Below the pieces are notes generated by a model. It was given only the letters and a program-made list of their open reading frames with translations, was not told the origin of the DNA and made no database searches. A stretch of DNA of 64,000 bases, taken from NCBI RefSeq assembly GCF_014805825.1, contig NZ_CP061941.1, positions 3,534,001-3,598,000 of the forward strand. The letters run 5' to 3'. This stretch comes from Marinomonas algicola (lineage in GTDB: Bacteria; Pseudomonadota; Gammaproteobacteria; Pseudomonadales; Marinomonadaceae). The position numbers and the translations under genes were made by a program. Within the stretch, counting starts at the first letter, position 1; each line of letters opens with the position of its first letter. This document shows, piece after piece, positions 25,071-33,822 of the stretch.

Positions 25071-26090
25071 TTATTTATACGTTAATTCACATTCATTAAA
25101 TAATGTATTCCATGCAAGAGCATGCCTTTTAGACGCCGTTTGATATTTCACCCATACAGAGTTTTTTTCAGTCATTGACCACTGACCAAGAAAGCGATTA
25201 AAAGCAACGGGTAAGGGTTGAGTTTTATTTCTAAGCTCATCTAATACGGGTAAAACATTGAATGCGACGGCATTTATTCTAGCAATGTAAGGCTGTATTT
25301 TTTCAATATAGTGAACTTTAAATTGCTGTTTTAAGAAGAGGATGGGCTTATCGCAGAACGTATCATCGGTGTTAATCTCTTCTAATGAAGTAGATATAAG
25401 GTTTAAATTCTCTGTGACCAAGGATAAGGTTTTCAGTAATTTACCCGCGTATTCACTTTCATAAATAATTTGAAAGTGCCCTTCTAGCGTTTCTGATTTT
25501 AATTGAGGCACTCGTTCTAAATTCTCTACTATATTTAACAAATAGGACAATGAATGTTGCAGAGATAAAAAAGAGGATTGATCTGGGGACATGGAAATTA
25601 CCCCATTAGAAAGACTAAAGAAGGCGCCACTTTCTTTGCCCGCCCATAAACTGTTGGCGAAAGCATTCACTAATTCTGCTTTTTTTACATCACGTATGGA
25701 AAATAACTCACTCCTAAGAGTGTCTGACTCTATTTGACAGTGATCAATTGCTTGAATTAAATTCAGTTCATAAAGAAACCGCTGGCTATCCGGCATAACT
25801 TTACCCAGAATGCTGTTTCTCTGACCCACCAATGAACCGATACGGCATTGTTGTAACGATAAAAAATCCAAAATACTAATATCAAACTCCGTCAACTCTA
25901 TTTTTCTTTCTCGTAACGGTGGAAGAGGAATCAGTTGTATTTTTTCACTTGATGGTTGAGAATCAAACCAGACTGATCGATTTAAACTCTTTTTATACTC
26001 GTCGAAACTGTGCTGAACTGAGTTTTGGTTCCCACACCCAAAAAGAAATAACGCACACACAAACACACATTTTTTATATAATTTTGTCAC
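25071..26090 (-). CDS. DUF3080 family lipoprotein
   Basis: A 339-aa protein with a lipoprotein signal peptide: a Lys-rich start, a hydrophobic core and the lipobox LFGC (Cys about residue 19). The mature part is mostly helical. IELTEFDISILDFLSLQQC followed by LVGQRNSILGKVMPDSQRF resembles what I recall of DUF3080 proteins of Vibrio and Pseudomonas. Role unknown; Asn at +3 does not signal inner membrane retention in the usual Lol rule. It diverges from the VF530 gene and converges on the 108-aa gene. Confidence 0.72.
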   Translation of the reverse strand: MTKLYKKCVFVCALFLFGCGNQNSVQHSFDEYKKSLNRSVWFDSQPSSEKIQLIPLPPLRERKIELTEFDISILDFLSLQQCRIGSLVGQRNSILGKVMPDSQRFLYELNLIQAIDHCQIESDTLRSELFSIRDVKKAELVNAFANSLWAGKESGAFFSLSNGVISMSPDQSSFLSLQHSLSYLLNIVENLERVPQLKSETLEGHFQIIYESEYAGKLLKTLSLVTENLNLISTSLEEINTDDTFCDKPILFLKQQFKVHYIEKIQPYIARINAVAFNVLPVLDELRNKTQPLPVAFNRFLGQWSMTEKNSVWVKYQTASKRHALAWNTLFNECELTYK

Positions 26091-26145
26091 ACTAAAAAAC
26101 GCCTTTTTAGAGAGTGTAAAATTAACAGATCAAATAGAGACTTAT

Positions 26146-26364
26146 ATGGCACAAGATAACAACCCATTACATGGAATAAAACTAGAGCAAATTCTGCTGG
26201 AGCTTGAAGAGGCTCTGGGCTGGGAAGAAATGGCAATTAGAGTGCCTATTAACTGTTTTCAAAAAGACCCTAGCATAAAGTCTAGCTTAACATTTCTACG
26301 CCGTACTCAATGGGCAAGAGATAAAGTAGAGACCCTGTACTTAAACACCCTAGTAAATAAGTAA
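26146..26364 (+). CDS. VF530 (DUF2132) family protein
   Basis: A 72-aa protein with the family pattern NPLHGIKLEQILLELEEALGWEEM, then INCFQKDPSIKSSLTFLRRTQWAR. VF530 from Vibrio fischeri has a known structure, and the family is proposed to bind DNA; no function is established. Length is normal for the family. It stands alone, divergent from the DUF3080 lipoprotein, and is followed by a strong 13-bp hairpin. Confidence 0.88.
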   Translation: MAQDNNPLHGIKLEQILLELEEALGWEEMAIRVPINCFQKDPSIKSSLTFLRRTQWARDKVETLYLNTLVNK

Positions 26365-26385
26365 TTTTCACTCACTTTAATCGAA

Positions 26386-26420
26386 AAAGAGTAAGCCATA
26401 GTGTGGCTTACTCTTTCAAT
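26386..26420. terminator. bidirectional terminator after the VF530 gene
   Basis: AAAGAGTAAGCCA (26386-26398) pairs perfectly with TGGCTTACTCTTT (26404-26416) around a 5-nt loop. A-rich and T-rich flanks on either side fit termination of both the VF530 gene and the converging LPP20-type lipoprotein gene. Confidence 0.75.
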
Positions 26421-26507
26421 AATGTAACGACGTTAGTCTAGGGAAGGTGCGAATAACAGGCTTTTATCCACATGCGAAGGCAAGAGGACGACTTATTGGC
26501 ACCTTCT

Positions 26508-27104
26508 CTAATAGGATGTACGACGTTTAGCGATTTCTTCCGCTAATTCATCAAAGCTTTTTTCAGCTTGGAATTTTTGAAATAAAGCCTGTTCATTGTT
26601 CATTGAGGTCCTAAGCAATGCTTTTGAAATTGACTCAACACCAGCAGGGTCTAGTCCAACTAAAACAACAATACCACCCGTTGGGGTTGGCATTTGACGA
26701 ATAATTTTCGAGCCAATGAGTGTTTGATCGGTAATTTGTTTCGTTACAGCTGTATTCACACGATCAATGGTTTCAGAATCCCCTGCACCGGTCGTTTCAG
26801 CGTATTGTTTGATCATATTTTCTATGTCTAGACTTAACACTTGTGCCAATTCCACTCGCGCGGCAGTAGACGCCATCTGCTTCATAAAGTTAGGCCCAGC
26901 CGCTGATTTATCGCTGTATCCTACAGCGGATAACTCGACACCTTCAATTGGCGCACCGCACACCCAGACAGGCGCTTCTACATTTGAACCGTCAGCGAAT
27001 AGACATTCTGCAACAGACATATTTTCGGGTGTTGCACTGCATCCAGCTAAAACCAGAGCGCCACAAAATACTGTCGCTATAGTCGCCTTTATATTTTTAG
27101 CCAT
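26508..27104 (-). CDS. LPP20-like lipoprotein
   Basis: A 198-aa lipoprotein (lipobox LAGC, Cys about residue 21). The mature part has a short Cys-containing segment (CLFADGSNVEAPVWVCGAPIEG) followed by a conserved core, VELSAVGYSDKSAAGPNFMKQMASTAARVELAQVL, resembling LPP20-family proteins. GGAGAAGAATCA precedes the ATG at 27104; an upstream in-frame start at 27149 would put a spurious sequence before the signal peptide. A sigma-70 promoter fits at 27134-27162. Function unknown. Confidence 0.78.
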   Translation of the reverse strand: MAKNIKATIATVFCGALVLAGCSATPENMSVAECLFADGSNVEAPVWVCGAPIEGVELSAVGYSDKSAAGPNFMKQMASTAARVELAQVLSLDIENMIKQYAETTGAGDSETIDRVNTAVTKQITDQTLIGSKIIRQMPTPTGGIVVLVGLDPAGVESISKALLRTSMNNEQALFQKFQAEKSFDELAEEIAKRRTSY

Positions 27105-27133
27105 TGATTCTTCTCCTAAAAAACAACCTAAAA

Positions 27134-27162
27134 TTATTAAATGACACACAATTATTATGCAA
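27134..27162 (-). promoter_or_regulatory. sigma-70 promoter of the LPP20-like gene
   Basis: On the minus strand TTGCAT (27162-27157), a 17-bp spacer and TAATAA (27139-27134) lie 30 bp upstream of the ATG. Confidence 0.45.
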
Positions 27163-27179
27163 GATTAACAGTCATTTAC

Positions 27180-27214
27180 AAAAAAGGCACCAATACATTG
27201 TATTGGTGCCTTTT
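27180..27214 (-). terminator. terminator of pnp
   Basis: A perfect 15-bp stem, AAAAGGCACCAATAC (27182-27196) with GTATTGGTGCCTTTT (27200-27214), loop of 3 nt. On the minus strand it ends in six T, 20 bp beyond the pnp stop. It ends the whole rimP-to-pnp series. Confidence 0.9.
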
Positions 27215-27234
27215 ATATTCGTTAAAAAAAGCGC

Positions 27235-29349
27235 TTATTCTGCCGCAGCAAAAGCGATTTTTTCTTCTTCTGTTACATCTTTCATAGACAATTTGATGCG
27301 ACCACGTGCATCAACATCCAGCACTTTAACAATGACTTCTTGGCCTTCTTTCAAAAAGTCTGACACAGCGCGAATACGCTCATCAGCGATCTGAGAAATA
27401 TGAACCAAACCGTCTTTGCCTGGTAAGATGTTTACAAATGCACCAAACTCAGCCAAGCGAGCCACCGTGCCTTTATAAATTTTATCTACTTCAGCTTCAG
27501 CCGTAATTTCATAAATACGAACTAGAGCGGCATCAGATGACGCTTTATCCGCCGCAAAAATACGCACAGTACCATCATCATCTAGATCGATAGACGCACC
27601 CGTTAATTCAGTGATAGAGCGAATTGTGGCTCCACCTTTACCAATAACATCGCGAATTTTTTCAGGATCAATCTTGATACTGGCCATAGAAGGCGCATTT
27701 GGAGACACTTCAGGGCGAGCATAACCAATCACGGTTGCCATTTCACGAAGAATGTGAACACGTGCATCGCGCGCTTGGCTTAATGCGATGTCCATAATTT
27801 CTTCGTTAATGCCTTCGATTTTAATGTCCATTTGAAGTGCCGTAATACCTTCAGAAGTACCGGCCACTTTAAAGTCCATATCACCAAGATGATCTTCATC
27901 GCCTAGGATATCAGTTAGTACAGCAAAGCCATCTTCTTCTTTAATTAGACCCATTGCGATACCCGCAACCGGTGCTTTAAGAGGAACACCTGCGTCCATC
28001 ATAGACAAACTTGCACCACAAACAGAAGCCATTGAACTGGAGCCATTTGATTCTGTAATTTCAGAAACAATACGGATTGTGTATGGGAATTCGTCTTCAC
28101 TTGGCAATACCGCCTGAACACCACGACGCGCTAAACGACCATGGCCAATTTCACGACGGCCAACACCACCCATACGACCACATTCACCAACAGAATATGG
28201 AGGGAAGTTGTAGTGCAACATAAAGCTGTCTTTACTTTCGCCAGTCAAACCGTCCGTCATTTGTGAATCACGACTTGTACCGAGTGTACAAGTGGCAATA
28301 GCTTGTGTTTCACCACGAGTAAACAAAGCAGAACCGTGAGTTTTGCTTAATAAGCCAACTTCTACATTAATTGGGCGAACTGTTTTATTGTCACGACCAT
28401 CGATACGAGGTTGACCATCGATAACACGACGGCGAACAGTACGTTTTTCCAATTTGGCAAAAGCGCCTGTTACATCCGCTTCTGTCAACTCACCTTCTTC
28501 GGTAACCATCGCGGCAACAGCGGCATCACGCACTTCACCTAACTTAGTGTAGCGCGCCATTTTTTCGCTAATGCCATACGCTTCTTCAACTTGTGCGGCA
28601 TAACCTGTTTCTAATGCTTCTTTTAAAGAAACGTTTACCGCATCCGCTTCCCATTCCCAACGAGGCTTACCCGCTTCAGCGGCAAATTCAGCCACCGCCG
28701 AAATAGCGACTTGCATTTCTTTATGGGCAAAAAGAACCGCACCTAGCATTTCATCTTCAGTTAATTCTTGTGCTTCAGATTCAACCATTAAGACCGCGTC
28801 TTTAGTACCAGCCACAACCATGTCTAGTAAAGAAGAATCTAAATCACTGTAGCTTGGGTTTAAGATGTAACCTGATTCATCATTAAAACCAACACGTGCC
28901 GCACCAATCGGTCCATTAAATGGAATACCCGATATTGTTAGTGCCGCCGACGTTGCAATCATGGCCGCGATATCCGCATCTAAGTTCGTGTTTGTTGACA
29001 TAACAGTACAAACAACTTGAACTTCATTCATGAACCCTTTAGGGAACAATGGACGAATTGGACGGTCGATCAAACGAGAAGTTAACGTTTCTTTTTCAGA
29101 AGGACGGCCTTCACGCTTTAAAAAACCACCAGGGATTTTACCTACAGCGTAAGCACGTTCTTGGTAGTGAACGGATAATGGAAAAAAATCTTGACCCGCT
29201 TTTGCTGATTTCGCACCGACAACAGTAGCAAGTACTTGTGCATCACCAATAGTACAAAGAACAGCACCCGTTGCTTGACGTGCAATTCGACCTGTTTCTA
29301 AAACAACAGTATCGTTACCAAATTGAAAAGTTTTTGTCGTAATACTCAC
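27235..29349 (-). CDS. pnp: polyribonucleotide nucleotidyltransferase (PNPase)
   Basis: A 704-aa 3'-5' phosphorolytic exoribonuclease, usually a degradosome partner and needed for cold growth and sRNA stability. Domains in order: first RNase PH domain (about 10-140), helical linker, second RNase PH domain with the active-site stretch (about 310-540), a KH domain (SIKIDPEKIRDVIGKGGATIRSI near 555) and a C-terminal S1 domain (IYKGTVARLAEFGAFVNILPGKDGLVHIS). Length is usual. It is downstream of rpsO, as in E. coli, and the rpsO terminator lies between them. Confidence 0.97.
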   Translation of the reverse strand: MSITTKTFQFGNDTVVLETGRIARQATGAVLCTIGDAQVLATVVGAKSAKAGQDFFPLSVHYQERAYAVGKIPGGFLKREGRPSEKETLTSRLIDRPIRPLFPKGFMNEVQVVCTVMSTNTNLDADIAAMIATSAALTISGIPFNGPIGAARVGFNDESGYILNPSYSDLDSSLLDMVVAGTKDAVLMVESEAQELTEDEMLGAVLFAHKEMQVAISAVAEFAAEAGKPRWEWEADAVNVSLKEALETGYAAQVEEAYGISEKMARYTKLGEVRDAAVAAMVTEEGELTEADVTGAFAKLEKRTVRRRVIDGQPRIDGRDNKTVRPINVEVGLLSKTHGSALFTRGETQAIATCTLGTSRDSQMTDGLTGESKDSFMLHYNFPPYSVGECGRMGGVGRREIGHGRLARRGVQAVLPSEDEFPYTIRIVSEITESNGSSSMASVCGASLSMMDAGVPLKAPVAGIAMGLIKEEDGFAVLTDILGDEDHLGDMDFKVAGTSEGITALQMDIKIEGINEEIMDIALSQARDARVHILREMATVIGYARPEVSPNAPSMASIKIDPEKIRDVIGKGGATIRSITELTGASIDLDDDGTVRIFAADKASSDAALVRIYEITAEAEVDKIYKGTVARLAEFGAFVNILPGKDGLVHISQIADERIRAVSDFLKEGQEVIVKVLDVDARGRIKLSMKDVTEEEKIAFAAAE

Positions 29350-29499
29350 ATATATTCCTTTTAAAAATTTAAATGGATTGATCCCAAAGACAATCTTTTT
29401 AAGCCAGTACTCAAATTATTTCTTTTATCGTGTTGAACTCTTTTTGGCCCAACAAAAAACAATATGAAGTACAGGCTGCCCTCTGGGAGGTCAATAAAG

Positions 29500-29525
29500 A
29501 AAGGCCATAGTAAACTATGGCCTTT
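29500..29525 (-). terminator. terminator of rpsO
   Basis: AAAGGCCATAG (29500-29510), loop TAAA, CTATGGCCTTT (29515-29525); an 11-bp perfect stem with T-rich sequence (CTTTATTG) after it on the minus strand. It lies 8 bp past the rpsO stop. Some readthrough would feed pnp. Confidence 0.85.
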
Positions 29526-29533
29526 ATAAAGTC

Positions 29534-29803
29534 TTAGCGACGTAGACCTAGTTTTTTAATCAAACCAGTGTAACGTGCTGCATCTTTACGTTTTAGGTAA
29601 TCCAACAACTTACGACGTTGGTTTACCATACGGATTAAACCGCGACGAGAATGATGGTCATGGATATGAGATTTGAAGTGACCTTGTAGGCCTTCAATGT
29701 TCTTAGTCAATAACGCAACTTGAACTTCTGGTGAACCAGTATCGCCTTCAGCCACTTGAAACTCTTTTACCAATGCTGCTTTTGCTTCTGCAGTCAAAGC
29801 CAT
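29534..29803 (-). CDS. rpsO: 30S ribosomal protein S15
   Basis: An 89-aa protein that binds 16S rRNA early in platform assembly. MALTAEAKAALVKEFQ, GDTGSPEVQVALLTKNI and HHSRRGLIRMVNQRRKLLDYL are diagnostic. In E. coli S15 represses its own translation through a pseudoknot at its start region; I did not identify that structure here. The 91-bp gap to truB should hold its promoter. Confidence 0.98.
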   Translation of the reverse strand: MALTAEAKAALVKEFQVAEGDTGSPEVQVALLTKNIEGLQGHFKSHIHDHHSRRGLIRMVNQRRKLLDYLKRKDAARYTGLIKKLGLRR

Positions 29804-29894
29804 AATCTTATCTCCAATTATAATATGCTATTAATAATATAGGATGTCCGAGCATATTTTCAGCCACCCTAAGTGTTGGATTATATCACTATGT

Positions 29895-30821
29895 TTAGGT
29901 CAATTCACTTGTATTAATCAAACGATGGGGCTTAATTAAACCCCCTTTAATTGAGCCTAAACCAAGAAAGCGCTTATCTACTTCTGAAAATAAACGAATC
30001 AAATCAAGATCTAAAAATACATGGTCAACGGATACGGCTCGACCAAATAAGATATCGCGAGTCTGTGACTCTGATAAAGACATCGCCGGTAAATAATCAA
30101 CGGCCGAGTCCATTGGCAAAAGACACTCATCCAAAGCCTCTTCACCACCTGTCTCAAGCAATGATTCAAATGCATCCAAAGACATCATCCTTTCTGGAGA
30201 GTAGGATGCAGAGGAAACTCTATGCAGAGAATCTAAATGTCCGCCACACCCTAGGGCCTCACCAATGTCTTCCCCAATGGTTCTAATGTATGTTCCTTTG
30301 GAACACGAAATATCCAAAGTCAAGGAGTCATCCGTTCGCTCTAGCACCGTTAAATTACTAATATGAACGGAACGTCGCTTACGCTCAATAACAATGCCCT
30401 GCCGTGCGTATTCATACAAAGGTTTGCCTTCATGCTTTAAAGCCGAATACATTGGAGGGATTTGCTCTATGTCACCACGAAAACGGTCCAGTAGTATTTC
30501 AAGATCATTATCAGAAATGGATGGCACAGGCTCTTGTGTCAGAATATCACCTTCTTTGTCGCCCGTTGTTGTACGAACACCTAAAGAAATGCGAGTCTGA
30601 TAGCGTTTATTGGAATCCAATAAAAATTGAGAAAACTTAGTTGCCTCACCAAAGCAAAGCGGCAACATACCAGTGGCTAGAGGGTCTAGCGCACCAGTAT
30701 GACCTGCTTTTTCGGCTCGAAATAAACGCCGAATACGTTGTAATGCTTGGTTTGAACTAAGTCCTAAAGGTTTGTTTAATAGCACAATGCCATTAACAGT
30801 ACGCCACTTAGTTTTTGCCAT
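29895..30821 (-). CDS. truB: tRNA pseudouridine-55 synthase
   Basis: A 308-aa enzyme that makes pseudouridine 55 in the T-loop of nearly all tRNAs. The catalytic Asp is in GHTGALDPLATGMLPLCFGEATKF; other marks are VNGIVLLNKPLGLSSNQAL, YSALKHEGKPLYEYAR and CSKGTYIRTI. It begins 8 bp after rbfA on the same strand, in the usual infB-rbfA-truB order. Confidence 0.97.
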   Translation of the reverse strand: MAKTKWRTVNGIVLLNKPLGLSSNQALQRIRRLFRAEKAGHTGALDPLATGMLPLCFGEATKFSQFLLDSNKRYQTRISLGVRTTTGDKEGDILTQEPVPSISDNDLEILLDRFRGDIEQIPPMYSALKHEGKPLYEYARQGIVIERKRRSVHISNLTVLERTDDSLTLDISCSKGTYIRTIGEDIGEALGCGGHLDSLHRVSSASYSPERMMSLDAFESLLETGGEEALDECLLPMDSAVDYLPAMSLSESQTRDILFGRAVSVDHVFLDLDLIRLFSEVDKRFLGLGSIKGGLIKPHRLINTSELT

Positions 30822-30829
30822 TAACGACC

Positions 30830-31219
30830 TTATTTATCATCACTGTCTAGGTGCGAATTATCAGCACGAACGGCTTCATCAATCAGAGCTGACATACGTG
30901 CACCATTCAACACACTATTATCATAATGAAAACGCAAGTGTGGCATAATTCGTAGTTTTACTTCTTGAGATAAACGACGACGCAAAAAGTTTTTAGCACT
31001 GTCCAAGGCAACTTGGTTTTCGGCTAACTTTTCTGGTTTATCGTCCATCCCCAAGACGGTGTAATAAATATCAGCATAGCCTAAATCTTTTGCGACCCTA
31101 ACTTCATTAATAGTTACTAAACCCAGTCTTGGATCTTTTACTTCGAATTGGATGATAGAAGCCAGCTCCTTTTGGAGCTGGTCACCAATCCGACTAGTAC
31201 GACTAAATTCGCCTGCCAT
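30830..31219 (-). CDS. rbfA: ribosome-binding factor A
   Basis: A 129-aa KH-type protein that assists 16S rRNA 5'-end maturation and is needed for growth in the cold. Conserved stretches are SRTSRIGDQLQKELASIIQFEVKDPRLG and the LRFHYDNSVLNGARMSALIDEA C-terminal segment. It lies 12 bp after infB and 8 bp before truB. Confidence 0.96.
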   Translation of the reverse strand: MAGEFSRTSRIGDQLQKELASIIQFEVKDPRLGLVTINEVRVAKDLGYADIYYTVLGMDDKPEKLAENQVALDSAKNFLRRRLSQEVKLRIMPHLRFHYDNSVLNGARMSALIDEAVRADNSHLDSDDK

Positions 31220-31231
31220 GATCTAATCCTA

Positions 31232-33799
31232 TTAAAGTGTACGAGCCACTTCGATGGTTTCAAAGACTTCGATTTTGTCGCCTTCTTTAACATCGTTGTA
31301 GTTCTTAACACCGATACCACATTCCATACCTTGACGAACGTCATTTACAGCGTCTTTAAAGCGACGCAAGGATTCAAGTTCACCTTCATAAATCACAACG
31401 TTGTCACGTAATACTCGGATTTGCTTGCTACGATAAACCGTTCCATCAAGAACCATACAGCCAGCAATCAAACCGAATTTAGGTGAGCGGAATACGTCAC
31501 GAACTTCAGCTGTACCCAAGATCTCTTCGCGTAAATCAGGAGATAACATACCTGAAAGTGCTGATCTAACATCGTCAATGATGTTATAGATAATGCTGTA
31601 GTAACGAAGATCTACGCTTTCACGTTCGATGAATTGCTTCGCCGATGAGTCAGCACGCACATTAAAGCCGAAGATAACCGCATCAGACGCTAATGCTAAT
31701 GAAGCGTCAGTTTCAGTAATACCACCCACACCATTAGAAATAATGTTTACGCGTACTTCGTCTGTACTTAGGTCATTCAAAGATTTGATCAAGGCTTCTA
31801 AAGAGCCACGAACATCCGCTTTGATAACCACATTCAATGTACGAACTTCATCTTTACCCATTTCTGAGAATAAGTTTTCAAGTTTCGCAGAGTGTTGGCG
31901 AGCAAAGCGTATTTCACGGTATTTACCTTGGCGGAAGTTAGCCACTTCACGAGCTTTACGCTCATCCGCAACAACAATAAATTCTTCACCCGCTTCAGGC
32001 GTGCCATCTAGGCCAAGAATCTCTACAGGAATCGATGGTCCAGCTTCTGAAATTGGCTTACCATTTTCATCTAGCAAGGCACGTACACGACCCATTTGTA
32101 GACCGGCAAGGACAATATCCCCTTTACGTAAAGTACCGTTTTGAACCAATAAAGTAGCCACTGAACCGCGACCTCGATCAAGACGTGACTCAACAACAAC
32201 ACCTTTACCAGGAGAACTTGGCACAGCCATCAATTCCAACACTTCAGATTCAAGCAATACGGCTTCTAAAAGCGCCTCAATGCCTTCACCTGTTTTAGCC
32301 GATACACCAATAAATTGAATGTTGCCGCCCCACTCTTCAGGAACGACTTCTTTCGCTACCAATTCGTTTTTAACGCGATCAATGTCTGCACCGTCTTTAT
32401 CTATCTTAGTGATAGCCACAACCATTGGAACGCCAGCCGCTTTAGCATGCTGAATCGCTTCTTCAGTTTGAGGCATTACACCGTCATCGGCCGCACACAC
32501 AAGAATAACGATATCCGTCGCTTTCGCACCACGTGCACGCATGGCCGTAAAGGCTGCGTGTCCAGGAGTATCCAAGAAACTGATCATGCCATGTGGCGTT
32601 TCAACATGGTAAGCACCAATATGCTGCGTAATACCACCCGATTCACCCGCTGCAACACGCGTTGTACGAATGTAATCAAGTAGAGACGTTTTACCATGGT
32701 CAACATGGCCCATAACCGTCACAACTGGCGCACGTTTAATGGATTCACCTTCATAATCAATCGCTTCAATCATGTCGTTTTCGACAGCATTTTCATCGAT
32801 GTATTTTACTTTATGGCCCATTTCTTCAATAACAAGAGTGGCGGTATCGCGATCGATTGTTTGGTTAATAGTCGCCATAGCGCCCATTTTAAACATGATT
32901 TTAATAACTTCAGCGCCTTTTACAGACATTTTCTCTGCCAGGTCAGCCACAGTAATACTTTCAGGAATGGCGACTTCATGAATCATTGGAGCCGTAGGTT
33001 TTTGGAAACCATGTTCTTGTTTCGTAGGTTTCTTGCGTTTCAGCTTACCGCGACGACCAAATTCGTCATCACCAGATAAATTGATTTTATTTGAACGCTT
33101 GTTGTCTGAGTTGTAGCGTCCTTTTGGCTTATTATCTTGTTTAGCAGCGCCTTTTTTACCTTTAGAAGCCGAATCATTGTCACCGGTTGGCGCGCTTACT
33201 TTTTTCGATGCTGGCTTAGGTTTTTTAACTGTTTCCACGGGCTCGTCCGCTCCTATTTTGGAGATGTACGTCTCCGGTGCATTACTTACTTCAGATTGAG
33301 ATACCGCTTTTTGGGTTTCTAATCTCGCTTTTTCTTCTGCTTCAGCTTTTTCTTTAGCTGCCGCTGCTTTTCTTTCAGTTTCCGCTTTTTCTGCCGCCGC
33401 TTTTTCCGCTTGCAACTCCGCTTCTTTACGAGCGGCTTCTTCCGCTAAAAGACGATCTTCTTCCGCTTTACGCTTCTCTAACAACTCTTGCTGCAGATCT
33501 TCATCACCATCGTTACGTTTAACATAGGTGCGTTTCTTACGAACTTCAACATTAACGGTTTTATTGTCACCGCCTTTCAGAGTGCTGGTCTTTTTTCGCT
33601 GCAATGTAATACGCGTAGACCCTTCATTTTGCTCACCATGTGAACGTTTTAAATGATTCAATAATACCTGTTTTTCAGCTTCAGATACTTCTTGCTCTCC
33701 ACCAGAATGAGGAAGACCAGCTTCCTTCATCTGAGTAAGAAGCTTCTCGACTGGCGTATTGACCAATTCGGATAGTAATTTTACGGTTTGAACTGTCAT
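31232..33799 (-). CDS. infB: translation initiation factor IF-2
   Basis: An 855-aa GTPase that places fMet-tRNA in the P site. The N-terminal IF2N domain (MTVQTVKLLSELVNTPVEKL) is followed by a long Lys/Glu/Ala-rich region with coiled-coil character (about 95-190), then the G domain (VMGHVDHGKTSLLDYIR, FLDTPGHAAFTAMRARG, AITKIDKDGA) and the C-terminal beta-barrel domains that bind fMet-tRNA. I place the start at ATG 33799, after GGGGGAA and aligned with E. coli IF-2; an in-frame GTG 6 codons upstream is less likely. It is 23 bp after nusA. Confidence 0.97.
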   Translation of the reverse strand: MTVQTVKLLSELVNTPVEKLLTQMKEAGLPHSGGEQEVSEAEKQVLLNHLKRSHGEQNEGSTRITLQRKKTSTLKGGDNKTVNVEVRKKRTYVKRNDGDEDLQQELLEKRKAEEDRLLAEEAARKEAELQAEKAAAEKAETERKAAAAKEKAEAEEKARLETQKAVSQSEVSNAPETYISKIGADEPVETVKKPKPASKKVSAPTGDNDSASKGKKGAAKQDNKPKGRYNSDNKRSNKINLSGDDEFGRRGKLKRKKPTKQEHGFQKPTAPMIHEVAIPESITVADLAEKMSVKGAEVIKIMFKMGAMATINQTIDRDTATLVIEEMGHKVKYIDENAVENDMIEAIDYEGESIKRAPVVTVMGHVDHGKTSLLDYIRTTRVAAGESGGITQHIGAYHVETPHGMISFLDTPGHAAFTAMRARGAKATDIVILVCAADDGVMPQTEEAIQHAKAAGVPMVVAITKIDKDGADIDRVKNELVAKEVVPEEWGGNIQFIGVSAKTGEGIEALLEAVLLESEVLELMAVPSSPGKGVVVESRLDRGRGSVATLLVQNGTLRKGDIVLAGLQMGRVRALLDENGKPISEAGPSIPVEILGLDGTPEAGEEFIVVADERKAREVANFRQGKYREIRFARQHSAKLENLFSEMGKDEVRTLNVVIKADVRGSLEALIKSLNDLSTDEVRVNIISNGVGGITETDASLALASDAVIFGFNVRADSSAKQFIERESVDLRYYSIIYNIIDDVRSALSGMLSPDLREEILGTAEVRDVFRSPKFGLIAGCMVLDGTVYRSKQIRVLRDNVVIYEGELESLRRFKDAVNDVRQGMECGIGVKNYNDVKEGDKIEVFETIEVARTL

Positions 33800-33822
33800 T
33801 AAGTTCCCCCTTTCCACTCAGA